Positions 22,116-31,518 are shown, counted from the stretch's first letter. The stretch is DNA of 64,000 nt from Thalassotalea sp. 273M-4 (GCF_041410465.1 NZ_CP166961.1:434001-498000); one strand, 5' to 3'. Notes: generated from the sequence alone by a model not told the origin. A program made the numbers and translations.

Positions 22116-22957
22116 TCGTTAATTTTGTAAGGTAAATTTACCTTTCAGACTAAATATAAAACCGGTTTAACCTTCGTTAAGCCGGTTTTTTTTATTCACT
22201 GTATCTGCGCTCTGCGGTCATAAAGTTTATGACCGGCATCACTTTGGGCGCATTTACCATACGATTTCCTAGGTTTGGTATCGAACCGTATCATCAATGA
22301 AATCGATGGTATTTCACGTGTTGTTTACGATATTTCAGGCAAACCACCTGCAACTATCGAGTGGGAATAATCGTTAATTTTGTAAGGTAAATTTACCTTT
22401 CAGACTAAATATAAAACCGGTTTAACCTTCGTTAAGCCGGTTTTTTTATTCACTGTATCTGCGCTCTGCGGTCATAAAGTTTATGACCGACATCACTTTG
22501 GGCGCATTTACCATACAATTTCCTAGGTTTGGTATCGAACCGTATCATCAATGAAATCGATGGTATTTCACGTGTTGTTTACGATATTTCAGGCAAACCA
22601 CCTGCAACTATCGAGTGGGAATAATCGCTAATTTTGTAAGGTAAATTTACCTTTCAGACTAAATATAAAACCGGTTTAACCTTCGTTAAGCCGTTTTTTT
22701 ATTCACTGTATCTGCGCTCTGCGGTCATAAAGTTTATGACCGGCATCACTTTGGGCGCATTTACCATACGATTTCCTAGGTTTGGTATCGAACCGTATCA
22801 TCAATGAAATCGATGGTATTTCACGTGTTGTTTACGATATTTCAGGCAAACCACCTGCAACTATCGAGTGGGAATAATCGTTAATTTTGTAAGGTAAATT
22901 TACCTTTCAGACTAAATATAAAACCGGTTTAACCTTCGTTAAGCCGGTTTTTTTTAT
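21989..22957 (+). repeat. tandem repeat of the guaA tail and its terminator (about 254 bp, 3.8 copies)
   Basis: Units start at 21989 (inside guaA), 22243, 22497 and 22750. Each unit holds the last 42 guaA codons including the stop, an AAGGTAAATTTACCTT palindrome and the terminator. The first three also carry a spacer with the perfect dyad CGGTCATAAA-G-TTTATGACCG. The fourth copy stops just after its terminator. The three extra copies lack a start codon and are not genes. All three share a TTA-to-CTA silent change absent from guaA itself (22014 versus 22269). Copy 3 has an Asp-to-Asn change, and the stem in its terminator has lost a G. Confidence 0.95.
22158..22194 (+). terminator. guaA terminator, first of four in tandem
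   Basis: AAAACCGG...CCGGTTTTTTTT with an inner AAC/GTT pairing. It is repeated at about 22412, 22666 and 22919 within the tandem units, so any read-through meets three further terminators. Confidence 0.88.
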
Positions 22958-23033
22958 TTACTTTGTTTTACAGGTTAAAGATCGTAGGGTAAGACGGAGC
23001 CTCTATTTAGCTTCAATACTTATAGGTTTTTAC

Positions 23034-23468
23034 TTATAGGTTTTTTTCAGCATAAGATGTCATTGCTTTAGCAAAGTGCTCAGCGGTACCCTCGCCAAAC
23101 TGCTCAAATACCGCTTTTTGGTCAGCATCTTGAGTAATTGAATCGGCCATTTTGATAAAGCGCTGTTGATCTATTAATACCGACTTACCCTGTAATTTAC
23201 TGTAGGCAAAATTGGTATATAACAAGTACTCACGAATGATCGCTTGCATTTCTTCCGACTCAATCTCAAACGTCAGGCAGTTGGCCACTTTGGTCATTAC
23301 AGCGTCGGCTTTCTCTTTTAACGCCATGGTATCTTCTAGGCTCATTTGAGCTAATTGTTCCATACGTTCATCAACTTTTTCATCACCGATACGCGCACGG
23401 GTTTTTTGCTCTATTTGTTCTAATGCCGGATCTGATTCAAAATCTTGCGGGGTTTCTGCTTGGGTCAT
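23034..23468 (-). CDS. small acidic helical protein, possibly TipAS-like
   Basis: A 144-residue, mostly helical, acidic protein without signal or membrane segment. The second half (LLYTNFAYSK, DQQRFIKMADSITQDADQKAVFEQFGEGTAEHFAKAM) resembles the antibiotic-binding TipAS domain of MerR-type regulators, where an Asp-x-Arg-Phe helix is followed by a Gly-containing loop and a final helix. No DNA-binding domain is attached, so it would be a stand-alone domain. The family call is tentative; the alternative is an unclassified conserved protein. It faces the guaA tandem copies convergently. Confidence 0.45.
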   Translation of the reverse strand: MTQAETPQDFESDPALEQIEQKTRARIGDEKVDERMEQLAQMSLEDTMALKEKADAVMTKVANCLTFEIESEEMQAIIREYLLYTNFAYSKLQGKSVLIDQQRFIKMADSITQDADQKAVFEQFGEGTAEHFAKAMTSYAEKNL

Positions 23469-23637
23469 AATGCTCTGCCTGATAAAAAGGGGATATAAAA
23501 TTAACTAAGCATTATTATATATCAAGCCACAAAGTTGAGTCATGCTTTGTTCTTATACTGTTCGATATAGTGTGTTTGCATCTTGGCATTTTGAGTTTAT
23601 GATCAAATGACTATCGATTGATTAAGGTGGTCCATTT

Positions 23638-24207
23638 ATGATTTTATATGGTTCGACAACCTCTCCGTTTGCACGTCGCATTCGTTTGTTTACTTATGCT
23701 ATCCCTTTAGAATTTGTCAATATGGATGTTTTTGGCGCTGATCGTGAACAATTAAAACAAAAGAATCCAACCTTAAAAGTCCCTTTTTTAGTCGATGAAG
23801 AGGTCGTAATATTCGACTCCCGAGTGATATTTCGCTATTTGTCCAACAAGTTTAAACTCACCGCAATAACGTGGGAGTTAGAAAACAGCTTAACGTTAAT
23901 CGACGCGGCCAATGATTCTTTAGTCGAAATATTGCTGTTAGGGCGTAGTGGATTTGATACGTCTGCAGACAGCCTATTTTTCAATTTACAGCGCCAACGC
24001 ATTGCAAAAGTGCTAGATGAGTTAGAGCTGCAAGTACAAAATGGTGTCTTTAATGACTGGCATTACCCTGCTATGTGTCTTTATTGTTTATTAGACTGGA
24101 TAGATTTTCGACAAATTATACCGTTAAATTCTTACTCAGCTTTAATCGATTTTTGGCATCGGCATCAAAACCGAGAAGATGTCGTTGCCACTGACCCTCG
24201 TCATTAG
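23638..24207 (+). CDS. glutathione S-transferase family protein
   Basis: A 189-residue GST-like protein. The N-terminal thioredoxin-like domain starts MILYGSTTSPFARRIRLF and has the cis-proline KVPFLVDEEV and glutathione-binding FDSRVIFRYL segments; a shortened all-helical C-terminal domain follows. The catalytic position near residue 8 is Ser-Pro-Phe, as in several bacterial GSTs close to stringent-starvation-like proteins. The substrate is unknown. Its end overlaps the convergent umuC gene by four bases. AAGGTGG lies before the ATG. Confidence 0.78.
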   Translation: MILYGSTTSPFARRIRLFTYAIPLEFVNMDVFGADREQLKQKNPTLKVPFLVDEEVVIFDSRVIFRYLSNKFKLTAITWELENSLTLIDAANDSLVEILLLGRSGFDTSADSLFFNLQRQRIAKVLDELELQVQNGVFNDWHYPAMCLYCLLDWIDFRQIIPLNSYSALIDFWHRHQNREDVVATDPRH

Positions 24208-25481
24208 CATTGAATTTTAGGTATGTCACGCCAACGTGTGGTGTACTGGGGCGATAAAAACTGCCGTTTCATCGTCCAAGGCCTTACTATGCCTTGACCA
24301 GCAAGCTGCAAAGTCTCATTGCCATAGCGTTGGTTTATTTGATCTAAACATTGCATCAATTTTTGGTTATCGGTCGATGGGTGAAATAAGTCGTGTTGAT
24401 AATGCTGTTCATCAACCAATTCTAATAAACCCACCCCACAGCGATAAAATAACACCCCAGGTTGGTATATCGTATCGGCTGCTTGAGCCGCCGCTTGACA
24501 GATATAGCGGCTGTCATTTGTTGGAATCACAAAACGCTGTAATTGGCTTTGTTTATAATAGTGTTGATCATGTGGTGAGTTACTGGCAAAAATCACCATT
24601 TGGCTGACCAAACTTTGTTGTTTACGGGCTTTTTCGGCGGCAATCGCCGCATGACGTGATAATGCTAAGCGTAATTCCGATTTTCCTTGGACTCGCTGAC
24701 CAAATGAGCGAGTTGAAAAAATTTCTTTTTTATTGGCTCTTACGTCATCCCAACTTAGACACACCTCACCATTTAATTCGCGCACCGTGCGTTCCATCAC
24801 CACACTAAACGATTTACGCATTAAATTTGGATTGCAGTTAGAAAGTTGCAAGGCATTTTTAATCCCCATCATGGCAAGACGCTTGGCTAGCCTTGAGCCA
24901 ATACCCCAAACATCGGTAAGCGCCATTTGAGATAAAACTTGCCGTCGTTTGGTTTCACTGTCTATAACTGCAACACCGCGAAATCCGGGTAAGCGTTTGG
25001 CCGCATGGTTTGCCGCCTTGGCTAATGTAGGGGTTTCACCTATACCAACACCGATTGGTAAGCGCACTTGCTGCCAAACGGCGCGGCGAATATGACGAGC
25101 GTAATCAAACCAGTTTTCGGCTTGCGCAACACCCGGTAAACGATATTCATTAGAGGTAAATTTTAAAAAGCATTCGTCAATAGAGTAAATATGTTGAATC
25201 GGTGCAAAACGGGCGCAAACATCCATCATTTTTTGGCTTAAATCGGCATATAGCTCGTAATTGCTTGAACGAATTACGGCCCCCGCTTGGCGTAATTGTG
25301 CTGCGACTTGAAAGTAAGGGACAAATTTTTTGCCCACACCTACTCGTTTGGCAATATGACAAGCAGCACAAATACATCCATCGTTATTGGTTAAAACCAC
25401 CACGGGTTTATTACGAATACTTGGATCAAAAACCTTTTCACAACTGGCGTAAAACGAATTGGCATCACATAAGGCGTACAT
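24204..25481 (-). CDS. umuC: DNA polymerase V catalytic subunit
   Basis: A Y-family translesion polymerase of 425 residues. The catalytic acidic residues are visible in DANSFYASCEKVF at the N-terminus and SIDECFL near residue 100. A helix-hairpin-helix segment (LTDVWGIGSRLAKRL) and the little-finger domain follow. QHDLF near residue 365 matches the beta-clamp binding motif. It is the second gene of an SOS operon with umuD, 18 bases behind it. Confidence 0.94.
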   Translation of the reverse strand: MYALCDANSFYASCEKVFDPSIRNKPVVVLTNNDGCICAACHIAKRVGVGKKFVPYFQVAAQLRQAGAVIRSSNYELYADLSQKMMDVCARFAPIQHIYSIDECFLKFTSNEYRLPGVAQAENWFDYARHIRRAVWQQVRLPIGVGIGETPTLAKAANHAAKRLPGFRGVAVIDSETKRRQVLSQMALTDVWGIGSRLAKRLAMMGIKNALQLSNCNPNLMRKSFSVVMERTVRELNGEVCLSWDDVRANKKEIFSTRSFGQRVQGKSELRLALSRHAAIAAEKARKQQSLVSQMVIFASNSPHDQHYYKQSQLQRFVIPTNDSRYICQAAAQAADTIYQPGVLFYRCGVGLLELVDEQHYQHDLFHPSTDNQKLMQCLDQINQRYGNETLQLAGQGIVRPWTMKRQFLSPQYTTRWRDIPKIQC

Positions 25482-25499
25482 ACGCTACCTATTAATGGT

Positions 25500-25910
25500 T
25501 TAAACAAAAAAATCTAAATTTAATTTTCGGTGTAAGCGAATAGAGCGTACCACGACCCCTTCTATTTGAAAGTCATCACCTTCACGAATTTCGTAGGCTT
25601 GGTGGGTCGAAGAAGATGACAACAGACGATGGTTATATTTGTCGATTTGCTTACATACAAAAACGCCATTTAAGTTGGCGACAATGACATCGCCATTGCT
25701 GGCGTTCACTGAACGATCAATGACCAGCAAGTCACCATCAAAAATACCCAACTCCACCATCGACTCACCATTAGCTAAGCCAATATATGTCGCACTAGGG
25801 TGTTCAATAAGCAGTTTGTCTAAGCTGAGACCAAGCATTTGGTAATCGGCAGCTGGAGATTCAAAACCGGTGATCCCAGCTTGGGCTTTAATTGGAATAA
25901 ATTTTAACAT
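25500..25910 (-). CDS. umuD: DNA polymerase V accessory subunit, self-cleaving
   Basis: A 136-residue LexA/UmuD-type S24 peptidase. RecA-stimulated self-cleavage should occur at the Ala-Gly bond near residues 11-12 (KAQAGITG), upstream of the conserved ESPAADY. The catalytic Ser is in NGESM, and the Lys is in the GVFVCK stretch. The frame extends to 25961, but the ATG at 25910 gives the family N-terminus (MLKFIPIKAQAG). The longer version would place the SOS box inside the coding region. Confidence 0.93.
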   Translation of the reverse strand: MLKFIPIKAQAGITGFESPAADYQMLGLSLDKLLIEHPSATYIGLANGESMVELGIFDGDLLVIDRSVNASNGDVIVANLNGVFVCKQIDKYNHRLLSSSSTHQAYEIREGDDFQIEGVVVRSIRLHRKLNLDFFV

Positions 25911-25925
25911 ACTACAAAACCTCGA

Positions 25926-25945
25926 TACTGTAATTATGTACAGTA
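25926..25945 (-). promoter_or_regulatory. LexA (SOS) box of umuDC
   Basis: TACTGTAATTATGTACAGTA is a near-perfect match to the gammaproteobacterial TACTGT-N8-ACAGTA operator, 16 bases upstream of the umuD ATG. It predicts LexA repression and induction by DNA damage. Confidence 0.93.
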
Positions 25946-26057
25946 TTTGTTTTTTGTGCAATATATTTGTTTATATGACATGTCGCTGCAAGTTAACGAG
26001 GGTGAAAAAAAACGGAGTCTAGGACTCCGTTAAAAGGGTAGATCAAAAAAGGGGGGC

Positions 26058-26864
26058 TTAGTTCTTTAAGGTGATTAAGTTAAATTTAGCCAACTCATCA
26101 ATGCTATTGCTCAGCTCTTGCTCGACATAATCAAGTTCTTTTAAACTGTCACATAAGGCTTCTGCTTTTGCTCCTAAAGCTTCAGCTTGTGGTTCAACCG
26201 CGGCTTCAATGTTTTCACCCATGCGTTCCATGCGCTGTCCAAAGGCTTGCATTTTTTGCTCAAAATTGCCTTCTTCGTCATTCATTGCTTGGCCGACAGC
26301 AATTAAAATATTGCCAACAGAGTCGGCAACAATCGACTCAATTTCAGCTTCTAATTCTTCTTCCATAAATTCATCAAATTCATTAAAGTTTTGTTCGGCT
26401 AAAAAGTAATTCCCATTGTCTTTGTTAAAGCGTTTATGAACTTTTTCTTTAATGCTAACAAATAATTGGTCAATACGATCCGCAGAGCTTGAATCTTCTA
26501 CGCCTAATCCGACCATCACTTGAGTGACTGCACCAAATGCAATCTCAACAGCATCTAAGGCTAATTCTACAATTTCAGGTACTTGTTGCTTAATACCCGA
26601 AGCATAATCAGAAACTAAAGCTTGTTGAGCTTGATTTAAACTTACTTCTTTACCATGCACAAATAGTTGGCTTAAATCGTTGATTTGAACAAGAGTGTTA
26701 TCGTTGTCGATAAAGCGAATATTTTGACCTTCAACCACCACACCATAGTTAAAATCAACGGCACAATGATCATTACTAAAAGATGCATTGTGATCTTCGT
26801 GAGCGAATACCGACGAGGTAAATAAAATGGTGCTGGCGATACCTGCAAAAATGATCTTTTTCAT
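26058..26864 (-). CDS. DUF2884 (YggN-like) periplasmic protein
   Basis: A 268-residue exported protein with a clear Sec signal (AGIASTILFTSSVFAHE). It then has the CAVDFNYGVVVEGQNIRF and NDLSQLFVHGKEVSL features of the DUF2884/YggN family, and a long acidic helical C-terminal half with possible coiled coil. The function of the family is not established. It stands alone, with about 370 bases of gene-free DNA upstream. Confidence 0.72.
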   Translation of the reverse strand: MKKIIFAGIASTILFTSSVFAHEDHNASFSNDHCAVDFNYGVVVEGQNIRFIDNDNTLVQINDLSQLFVHGKEVSLNQAQQALVSDYASGIKQQVPEIVELALDAVEIAFGAVTQVMVGLGVEDSSSADRIDQLFVSIKEKVHKRFNKDNGNYFLAEQNFNEFDEFMEEELEAEIESIVADSVGNILIAVGQAMNDEEGNFEQKMQAFGQRMERMGENIEAAVEPQAEALGAKAEALCDSLKELDYVEQELSNSIDELAKFNLITLKN

Positions 26865-27241
26865 AACCTGACTCCGTGAACATACACTTATTAATTTTTG
26901 TTAAAACATGGTTAAAATAACTTAGAATAAAAATAGCAATAAGCTTGCCATGTTTTTAAGTTGTTGTTATTAAATGTATTATTAGTTTTTCATGATGTTT
27001 TAGCTATTTCGTTTTTGATAAAGATGCCAATTGTTGGCGTAACTGACTAAAAAGTAATTAATACTTTAATATCGCTGAGTCTGGTTATGTGGTTATGTAA
27101 TTATGCAGTTATGTAATACGACAACTCGCTCAGTTGCTTGGGCAAGCGCGCAGCCGTTATACAATCTGGGGCTAGCAGGAGAGGTCGTGTTTAACCAACA
27201 GGTTAAACACGCTTGCAAACGTTCTTGCTGATGATGTCGAA
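26865..27241. other. gene-free stretch between the YggN-like gene and cinA
   Basis: Holds the upstream region of the YggN-like gene, an imperfect tandem of TTATGTNN units (27083-27117) and an 11-bp perfect inverted repeat near the cinA stop (27186-27211). No coding frame with a convincing start is seen. Confidence 0.6.
27186..27211. repeat. perfect inverted repeat downstream of cinA
   Basis: CGTGTTTAACC-AACA-GGTTAAACACG, an 11-bp stem and 4-base loop, 31 bases past the cinA stop. It has no T-run on either side, so it is either a transcript-stabilising stem or a rho-type end rather than a classical terminator. Confidence 0.6.
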
Positions 27242-28519
27242 TTAACGCTTTTGACGTTCGATGACATACCTTGGTACGTCATTGTCGTTAAGAATAAAGC
27301 GGCGCAATAAATCCAAACCTGCTGTCGCAATAAATTTTTGAAAATATACTCGCTCAGCAGGGAAAAATAACTTTTGAGTGCGGATCTCATCTCGACTTCC
27401 CCAAGCTAGCCAAACCGTGCCGACCGGTTTTTCTTCACTACCACCACTTGGCCCCGCAATACCTGAAACAGCAACACCAACATCGGCATGACTGCCGTTT
27501 AGTGCCCCGATTAGCATTTGCCTAACCACTTCTTCACTGACCGCACCGTGACCAGATAAGGTGCTCTCTTCTACGCCTAATAGTTGTGTTTTAATTCGAT
27601 TTGAATAAGTCACATAGCCTGCTTCAAATACATTTGAACTGCCCGCAACACTGGTGATCAGCGATGCGATCAAGCCACCAGTACAAGACTCCGCACAGGT
27701 CATGGTTTTGCCTTGTTGCTGTAACAAATTGACTAAGGTAGCTGGCATATTTTGCTGAGTTTCTGATACCACATGTTGACCTAACAGGGACTTTAAGTTG
27801 TTAAACCATTGCTTTCTTAGTTGTTCATTGGTGTTATCTCTGGTGGTGAGTTTAATTTCCAGTAACGGCATTGCAGAGCGAAACCCTAGCTCGATTTGTT
27901 CGGGCCAATTAGGGTAAGACTCGTTCACCATTTTTTGTACCCCAGATTCGCCCATACCAAAAATAGTCAGCTTTTTGGTGATGGTGCGATATTCTTTGGG
28001 CAGTTGAGCGGCAATTAAATCTAAAATACTGCCTTTGAGCATGCTTTTAAGCTCTGGTGGAACACCTGGTGTGCAAATGATCTGACAATCATTGTGACGT
28101 ATCCAAAAGCCAGGCGCACTGCCAATAGGATTGTCAATGATTTCACAGCCAGCGGGTAAGATGGCTTGTTTTTTATTGGGCTCTGAGAGCTGATAGTTTC
28201 GCTTTTGACACCATGCCTCTAATTGCGCGTATGCTTTTGGATGTAAGGTTAAAGGGCTGTTGGTAAGGCGTGCTAATGCTTCGCTCGTCATATCGTCAAC
28301 TGTTGGGCCAAGACCACCATTAACAATTAAAATATCGCTTTCCTGACTTAAGCGTTCCATTTCACTGACCAACAGATTAAGGTGATCACCAACGGTCGAC
28401 TTACGGTGCAGCTCAATACCTAAATCTTTTAATTGTTGTGCAATATATACCGAATTAGTATCGACGATATCACCACTCATTAATTCATTTCCGGTGAGCA
28501 GTAACTGAACGTTTAACAT
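27242..28519 (-). CDS. cinA: CinA family nicotinamide-nucleotide deamidase
   Basis: A 425-residue two-domain protein. The N-terminal MoCF-like/pyrophosphatase domain has TGNELMSGDIVDTNS and NGGLGPTVDDMTSE. The C-terminal CinA amidohydrolase domain (TCAESCTGGLIASLITSVAGSS, AVSGIAGPSGG) converts nicotinamide mononucleotide to nicotinic acid mononucleotide in NAD salvage. Length matches the full-length CinA of Gram-positive and many marine bacteria rather than the short PncC of E. coli. No recA neighbour is present here. Confidence 0.92.
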   Translation of the reverse strand: MLNVQLLLTGNELMSGDIVDTNSVYIAQQLKDLGIELHRKSTVGDHLNLLVSEMERLSQESDILIVNGGLGPTVDDMTSEALARLTNSPLTLHPKAYAQLEAWCQKRNYQLSEPNKKQAILPAGCEIIDNPIGSAPGFWIRHNDCQIICTPGVPPELKSMLKGSILDLIAAQLPKEYRTITKKLTIFGMGESGVQKMVNESYPNWPEQIELGFRSAMPLLEIKLTTRDNTNEQLRKQWFNNLKSLLGQHVVSETQQNMPATLVNLLQQQGKTMTCAESCTGGLIASLITSVAGSSNVFEAGYVTYSNRIKTQLLGVEESTLSGHGAVSEEVVRQMLIGALNGSHADVGVAVSGIAGPSGGSEEKPVGTVWLAWGSRDEIRTQKLFFPAERVYFQKFIATAGLDLLRRFILNDNDVPRYVIERQKR

Positions 28520-28670
28520 AGACTTCTTCTCTTTTTAGGGTGCTAATGTCATAGTAACGTGGAAAAATAAAATTAAGAACAGTATTTTTTAAACCTTTTT
28601 CATTAATGCAGCATCTCAACTAACAACAAAACAATTTAATGAAAACATTTTTGGGTTAAGGGCGTAAGTT

Positions 28671-29429
28671 ATGAATACATTAAGTAAATTATCCGTCATC
28701 TTGTTAGCCACTGTCGCTTTACAGGCTAATGCTAAATTTTATGATACGGTTGAATATGCATTTGGCTTAGAAGGTAAAGGTCAGCTGGTATTAGAAAACG
28801 TAAATGGTGATGTCGATATCAAAGCGTGGGATAAGAATGAAATTTTAGTAACAGCCGAAATCACGGCTAGCGATGAAGAAACGCGTAAGCGCATTCAAGT
28901 TAAAACCAAACAAGTTGGTGATAAGGTCAGTGTTGAAACCGACTATGAACACGGTGAAGGCTGGGGTCGCCACAATAACATTAATGGCAGTGTCGATTAT
29001 ACCGTGATGGTACCCGCGGACGTAAAATTACGTGATATTGATTTGGTAAATGGCTCCTTAAAGGTGGAGAATGTATCGGGTGAATTAAATGCCGAAGTCG
29101 TCAATGGTTCCGTTACCGCAACGGGGTTAGCATCCGATGTTGAAGTCGACTCAGTAAACGGCAAGGTCGAATTAACGTTTGCTGACCATGCCAGCAATAT
29201 CGATGTAGAGGTAGAAACCGTAAACGGTGGGATCAGAATATACGTAGCAGAGGGCTTTGGTGCCAAAATTGAAGCCAGCACTGGTAATGGTTCAATAAAA
29301 ACCGACTTTGGTTTACGCGGTGAAAAAGGCCAATACTATGGCACCGATTTAGAAGGCCAATTTGGTGATGCCAGCTCCAACCTAGAACTTGAAAGTGTGA
29401 ATGGCTCCATTAAAGTCTTGAAAAAATAA
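28671..29429 (+). CDS. DUF4097 family exported beta-solenoid-like protein
   Basis: A 252-residue protein with a signal peptide (LSVILLATVALQANA) and repeated short beta segments built around V-N-G-D/S/K motifs (VLENVNGDVDIKAWDKNEI, VNGSLKVENVSGEL, VNGSVTATG, VNGKVELTF, VNGGIRIYV). This is the pattern of the DUF4097/DUF4098 putative adhesin family, often a right-handed parallel beta structure in the envelope. Its role is unknown. It is monocistronic, with its own terminator. Confidence 0.75.
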   Translation: MNTLSKLSVILLATVALQANAKFYDTVEYAFGLEGKGQLVLENVNGDVDIKAWDKNEILVTAEITASDEETRKRIQVKTKQVGDKVSVETDYEHGEGWGRHNNINGSVDYTVMVPADVKLRDIDLVNGSLKVENVSGELNAEVVNGSVTATGLASDVEVDSVNGKVELTFADHASNIDVEVETVNGGIRIYVAEGFGAKIEASTGNGSIKTDFGLRGEKGQYYGTDLEGQFGDASSNLELESVNGSIKVLKK

Positions 29430-29451
29430 CTCGTCATAAGCTTTAATTCAA

Positions 29452-29481
29452 AGTCTCTTGCCAATAGCAAGAGGCTTTTTT
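29452..29481 (+). terminator. terminator of the DUF4097 gene
   Basis: AGTCTCTTG and CAAGAGGCT form a stem around CCAATAG, followed by a run of six T residues. Confidence 0.8.
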
Positions 29482-29894
29482 ATTGTCTTAAATAAATCTT
29501 TGAGCGACGAGGAGGGTGAGGCAGTAATACCAATCCCAATAATTTGTATACGCCCATCTACTTCAAGTTACCCAGTGTATAACAAACCCTTTTATAGTAA
29601 TGGCTTATAAGATATATTGTACATATATCAAAATAAAGAAGAGCATAGTTTTGCTAGAAAAATACGGGATTATCTCACTATTAATTAGTTAGATGGCAAG
29701 ACGTTTTTATGACACCGGAAATATAAGTGATATTAATCTTGAACCCAATGGCTTTTCTTATCTGCTGCTTAAAAAAGACATTCTAACGGAACATTATCGC
29801 TTCGCTCGCGCTGCACACATTTGAGCCTAACTGTATTATGTGGTTTAGCTTAGCGTTAGCTTTCTCAATATGCACATAACAAGGAGTTTATATT
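29482..29894. other. gene-poor stretch with possible relic sequence
   Basis: Contains GTAATACCAATCCCAATAATTT, a string that recurs in Colwelliaceae intergenic DNA by memory. It also has a dyad GATATAT-TGTAC-ATATATC (29611-29629) and a 43-codon frame at 29693-29824 (MARRFYDTGNISDINLEPNG...) with no recognised family and no good ribosome site. The stretch may be debris of a lost mobile element. An AAGGAG site at its right end serves the next gene. Confidence 0.4.
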
Positions 29895-30560
29895 TTGAAT
29901 AATTTACAAAAAATAGGGGGGATTTCCGCTCTTTTTGAAGCCATTATTTACGTATCTGCATTTGTGTTTTTTGGGGCGTTCTGGAACTTTCCTACCGATG
30001 CCGGCGCGATACAAAAATTTGCTTATTTAGCGGAAAATCAGCTTATTCTGTCTATCGTAAATCTTATTATGTACGTAATTTTTGGGATTCTTTTGGCGGT
30101 ATTGGTGTTGGCTATTGATCAACGTTTGAAACGTCATAACCCCATCCTTTCGCAACTCGCTTCAATATTTGGTGTTATTTGGGTGGGCTTAGTGATTGCG
30201 AGTGGGATGATTGCAAATATTGGCTTATCTGCCGTTTTGGAGCTATCAACGCAAGACCCAGAACAAGCGATGACGGTCTGGCGGGCTATTTACTCAGTTG
30301 TTGAAGGTTTAGGTGGCGGCAACGAAGTTGTTGGCGGGTTATGGGTTGTTTTGTTAAGTATTGCCGCTTTAAAAGCGGGTGCGCTTTCTAAAAAACTTAA
30401 TTGCTTCGGACTTTTTGTTGGTATTGTTGGCATTCTTAGCGTTTATCCTGCTCAAATGCTGACCGAAATTTTTGGTCTGAGCCAAATAGTATGGTTTTCT
30501 TGGTTGGGCGTAGCCATGCTTTCAAGTGATAAAAACGAATACGCCAATAAAAAGGCGTAA
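29895..30560 (+). CDS. DUF4386-type integral membrane protein
   Basis: A 221-residue inner-membrane protein with about six hydrophobic segments and the family-like opening NNLQKIGGISALFEAIIYV. It then has a loop with the ELSTQDPEQAMTVWRAIYSVVEGLGGG segment and a short basic tail. The start is TTG, chosen because AAGGAG lies nine bases before it. Function unknown; it belongs to the DUF4386-like group of small multi-pass proteins. Confidence 0.6.
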   Translation: MNNLQKIGGISALFEAIIYVSAFVFFGAFWNFPTDAGAIQKFAYLAENQLILSIVNLIMYVIFGILLAVLVLAIDQRLKRHNPILSQLASIFGVIWVGLVIASGMIANIGLSAVLELSTQDPEQAMTVWRAIYSVVEGLGGGNEVVGGLWVVLLSIAALKAGALSKKLNCFGLFVGIVGILSVYPAQMLTEIFGLSQIVWFSWLGVAMLSSDKNEYANKKA

Positions 30561-30858
30561 ACCCGTTGGCTTTTGCGTCTTTGTTGCTAGTTCTAACCGA
30601 CTTTGTTTAACTCATTTTATTTAATCAACGGTATTTGTTCTATTAATATGGCGCTTTGTTTGATTGGTATCACCTGTAGAAGTATTCAAAATGTTTAAGC
30701 TTGCCTGTTCCATTTTTTGGGCGGTTAAACTCGCCAATCAAAACACCCTATATCGACTGCTTTTTACTGCATTGAGTTTGATAATTTCATCGTAACTACT
30801 CTTATTTGTCTTACTTAACCGTTATACTAGGCGCAAAGTGTTAAAGAGAAAATTTAAG

Positions 30859-31518
30859 ATGTATTTACCTTGTGTGGAAGTTGAACCTAGCATGACAGCA
30901 ACCGCTAGTGTTATTTGGCTGCATGGTCTTGGCGCCGATGGTCATGACTTTGAGCCTATCGTGCCAGAATTAAAATTAGCAGAATCGTTGCCGATTCGAT
31001 TTGTCTTTCCTCATTCACCGAAAATCCCCGTGACCATTAATGGTGGCATGGTGATGCCTGCTTGGTACGATATACTTGATATGAGTATTGAGCGCAAAGT
31101 TGATAGTGAGCAATTAGTGCAATCGGCTGAGGCGGTGCAAGCGTTAATTGAACGCGAGATTGAACGTGGGATCCCAAGTGATCGCATTATTATTGCAGGA
31201 TTTTCTCAAGGTGGCGCCGTAGGGTATCAGGCGGCGTTAACGTTTCATAAGCCATTGGCAGGCTTGTTGGCGATGTCGACCTATTTTGCTACCAAAGATA
31301 GCATTGTCATAGCCGAACAAAATAAAGACTTAAACATTGCGATTATGCACGGCAGTCAAGACCCAGTGGTGTCTCCTATGTTAGGAGAGCAGGCTAAAGC
31401 TGAATTGGAAAAACTTGGTTTTACACCAAGCTACCAAACTTACCCAATGCCTCACTCGGTATGCTTAGAGCAGGTATTAGAGATTGGTAAATGGCTTGAG
31501 CAACGCTTCAGCTCGTAA
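30859..31518 (+). CDS. alpha/beta-hydrolase carboxylesterase (phospholipase/carboxylesterase family)
   Basis: A 219-residue serine hydrolase of the Abhydrolase_2 group (acyl-protein thioesterase-like). The oxyanion segment WLHGLGADGHDFEP is near residue 20, the nucleophile Ser116 sits in GFSQGG, the catalytic Asp in MHGSQDPVV and the His in PMPHSVC. It acts on short acyl esters; the physiological substrate is unknown. ATG 30859 is favoured over an upstream GTG because it gives the family-length N-terminus. The next gene's preferred start lies 55 bases after this one stops. Confidence 0.88.
   Translation: MYLPCVEVEPSMTATASVIWLHGLGADGHDFEPIVPELKLAESLPIRFVFPHSPKIPVTINGGMVMPAWYDILDMSIERKVDSEQLVQSAEAVQALIEREIERGIPSDRIIIAGFSQGGAVGYQAALTFHKPLAGLLAMSTYFATKDSIVIAEQNKDLNIAIMHGSQDPVVSPMLGEQAKAELEKLGFTPSYQTYPMPHSVCLEQVLEIGKWLEQRFSS

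Noticed and set aside
21989..22957. Possible extra guaA pseudogenes or CRISPR-like repeats
   Set aside because: Units are contiguous 254-base copies of a gene tail plus terminator without start codons; best described as a tandem duplication.
29693..29824. 43-codon frame as a small gene
   Set aside because: No ribosome site, no recognised family and AT-rich context; kept only as part of the gene-poor region.
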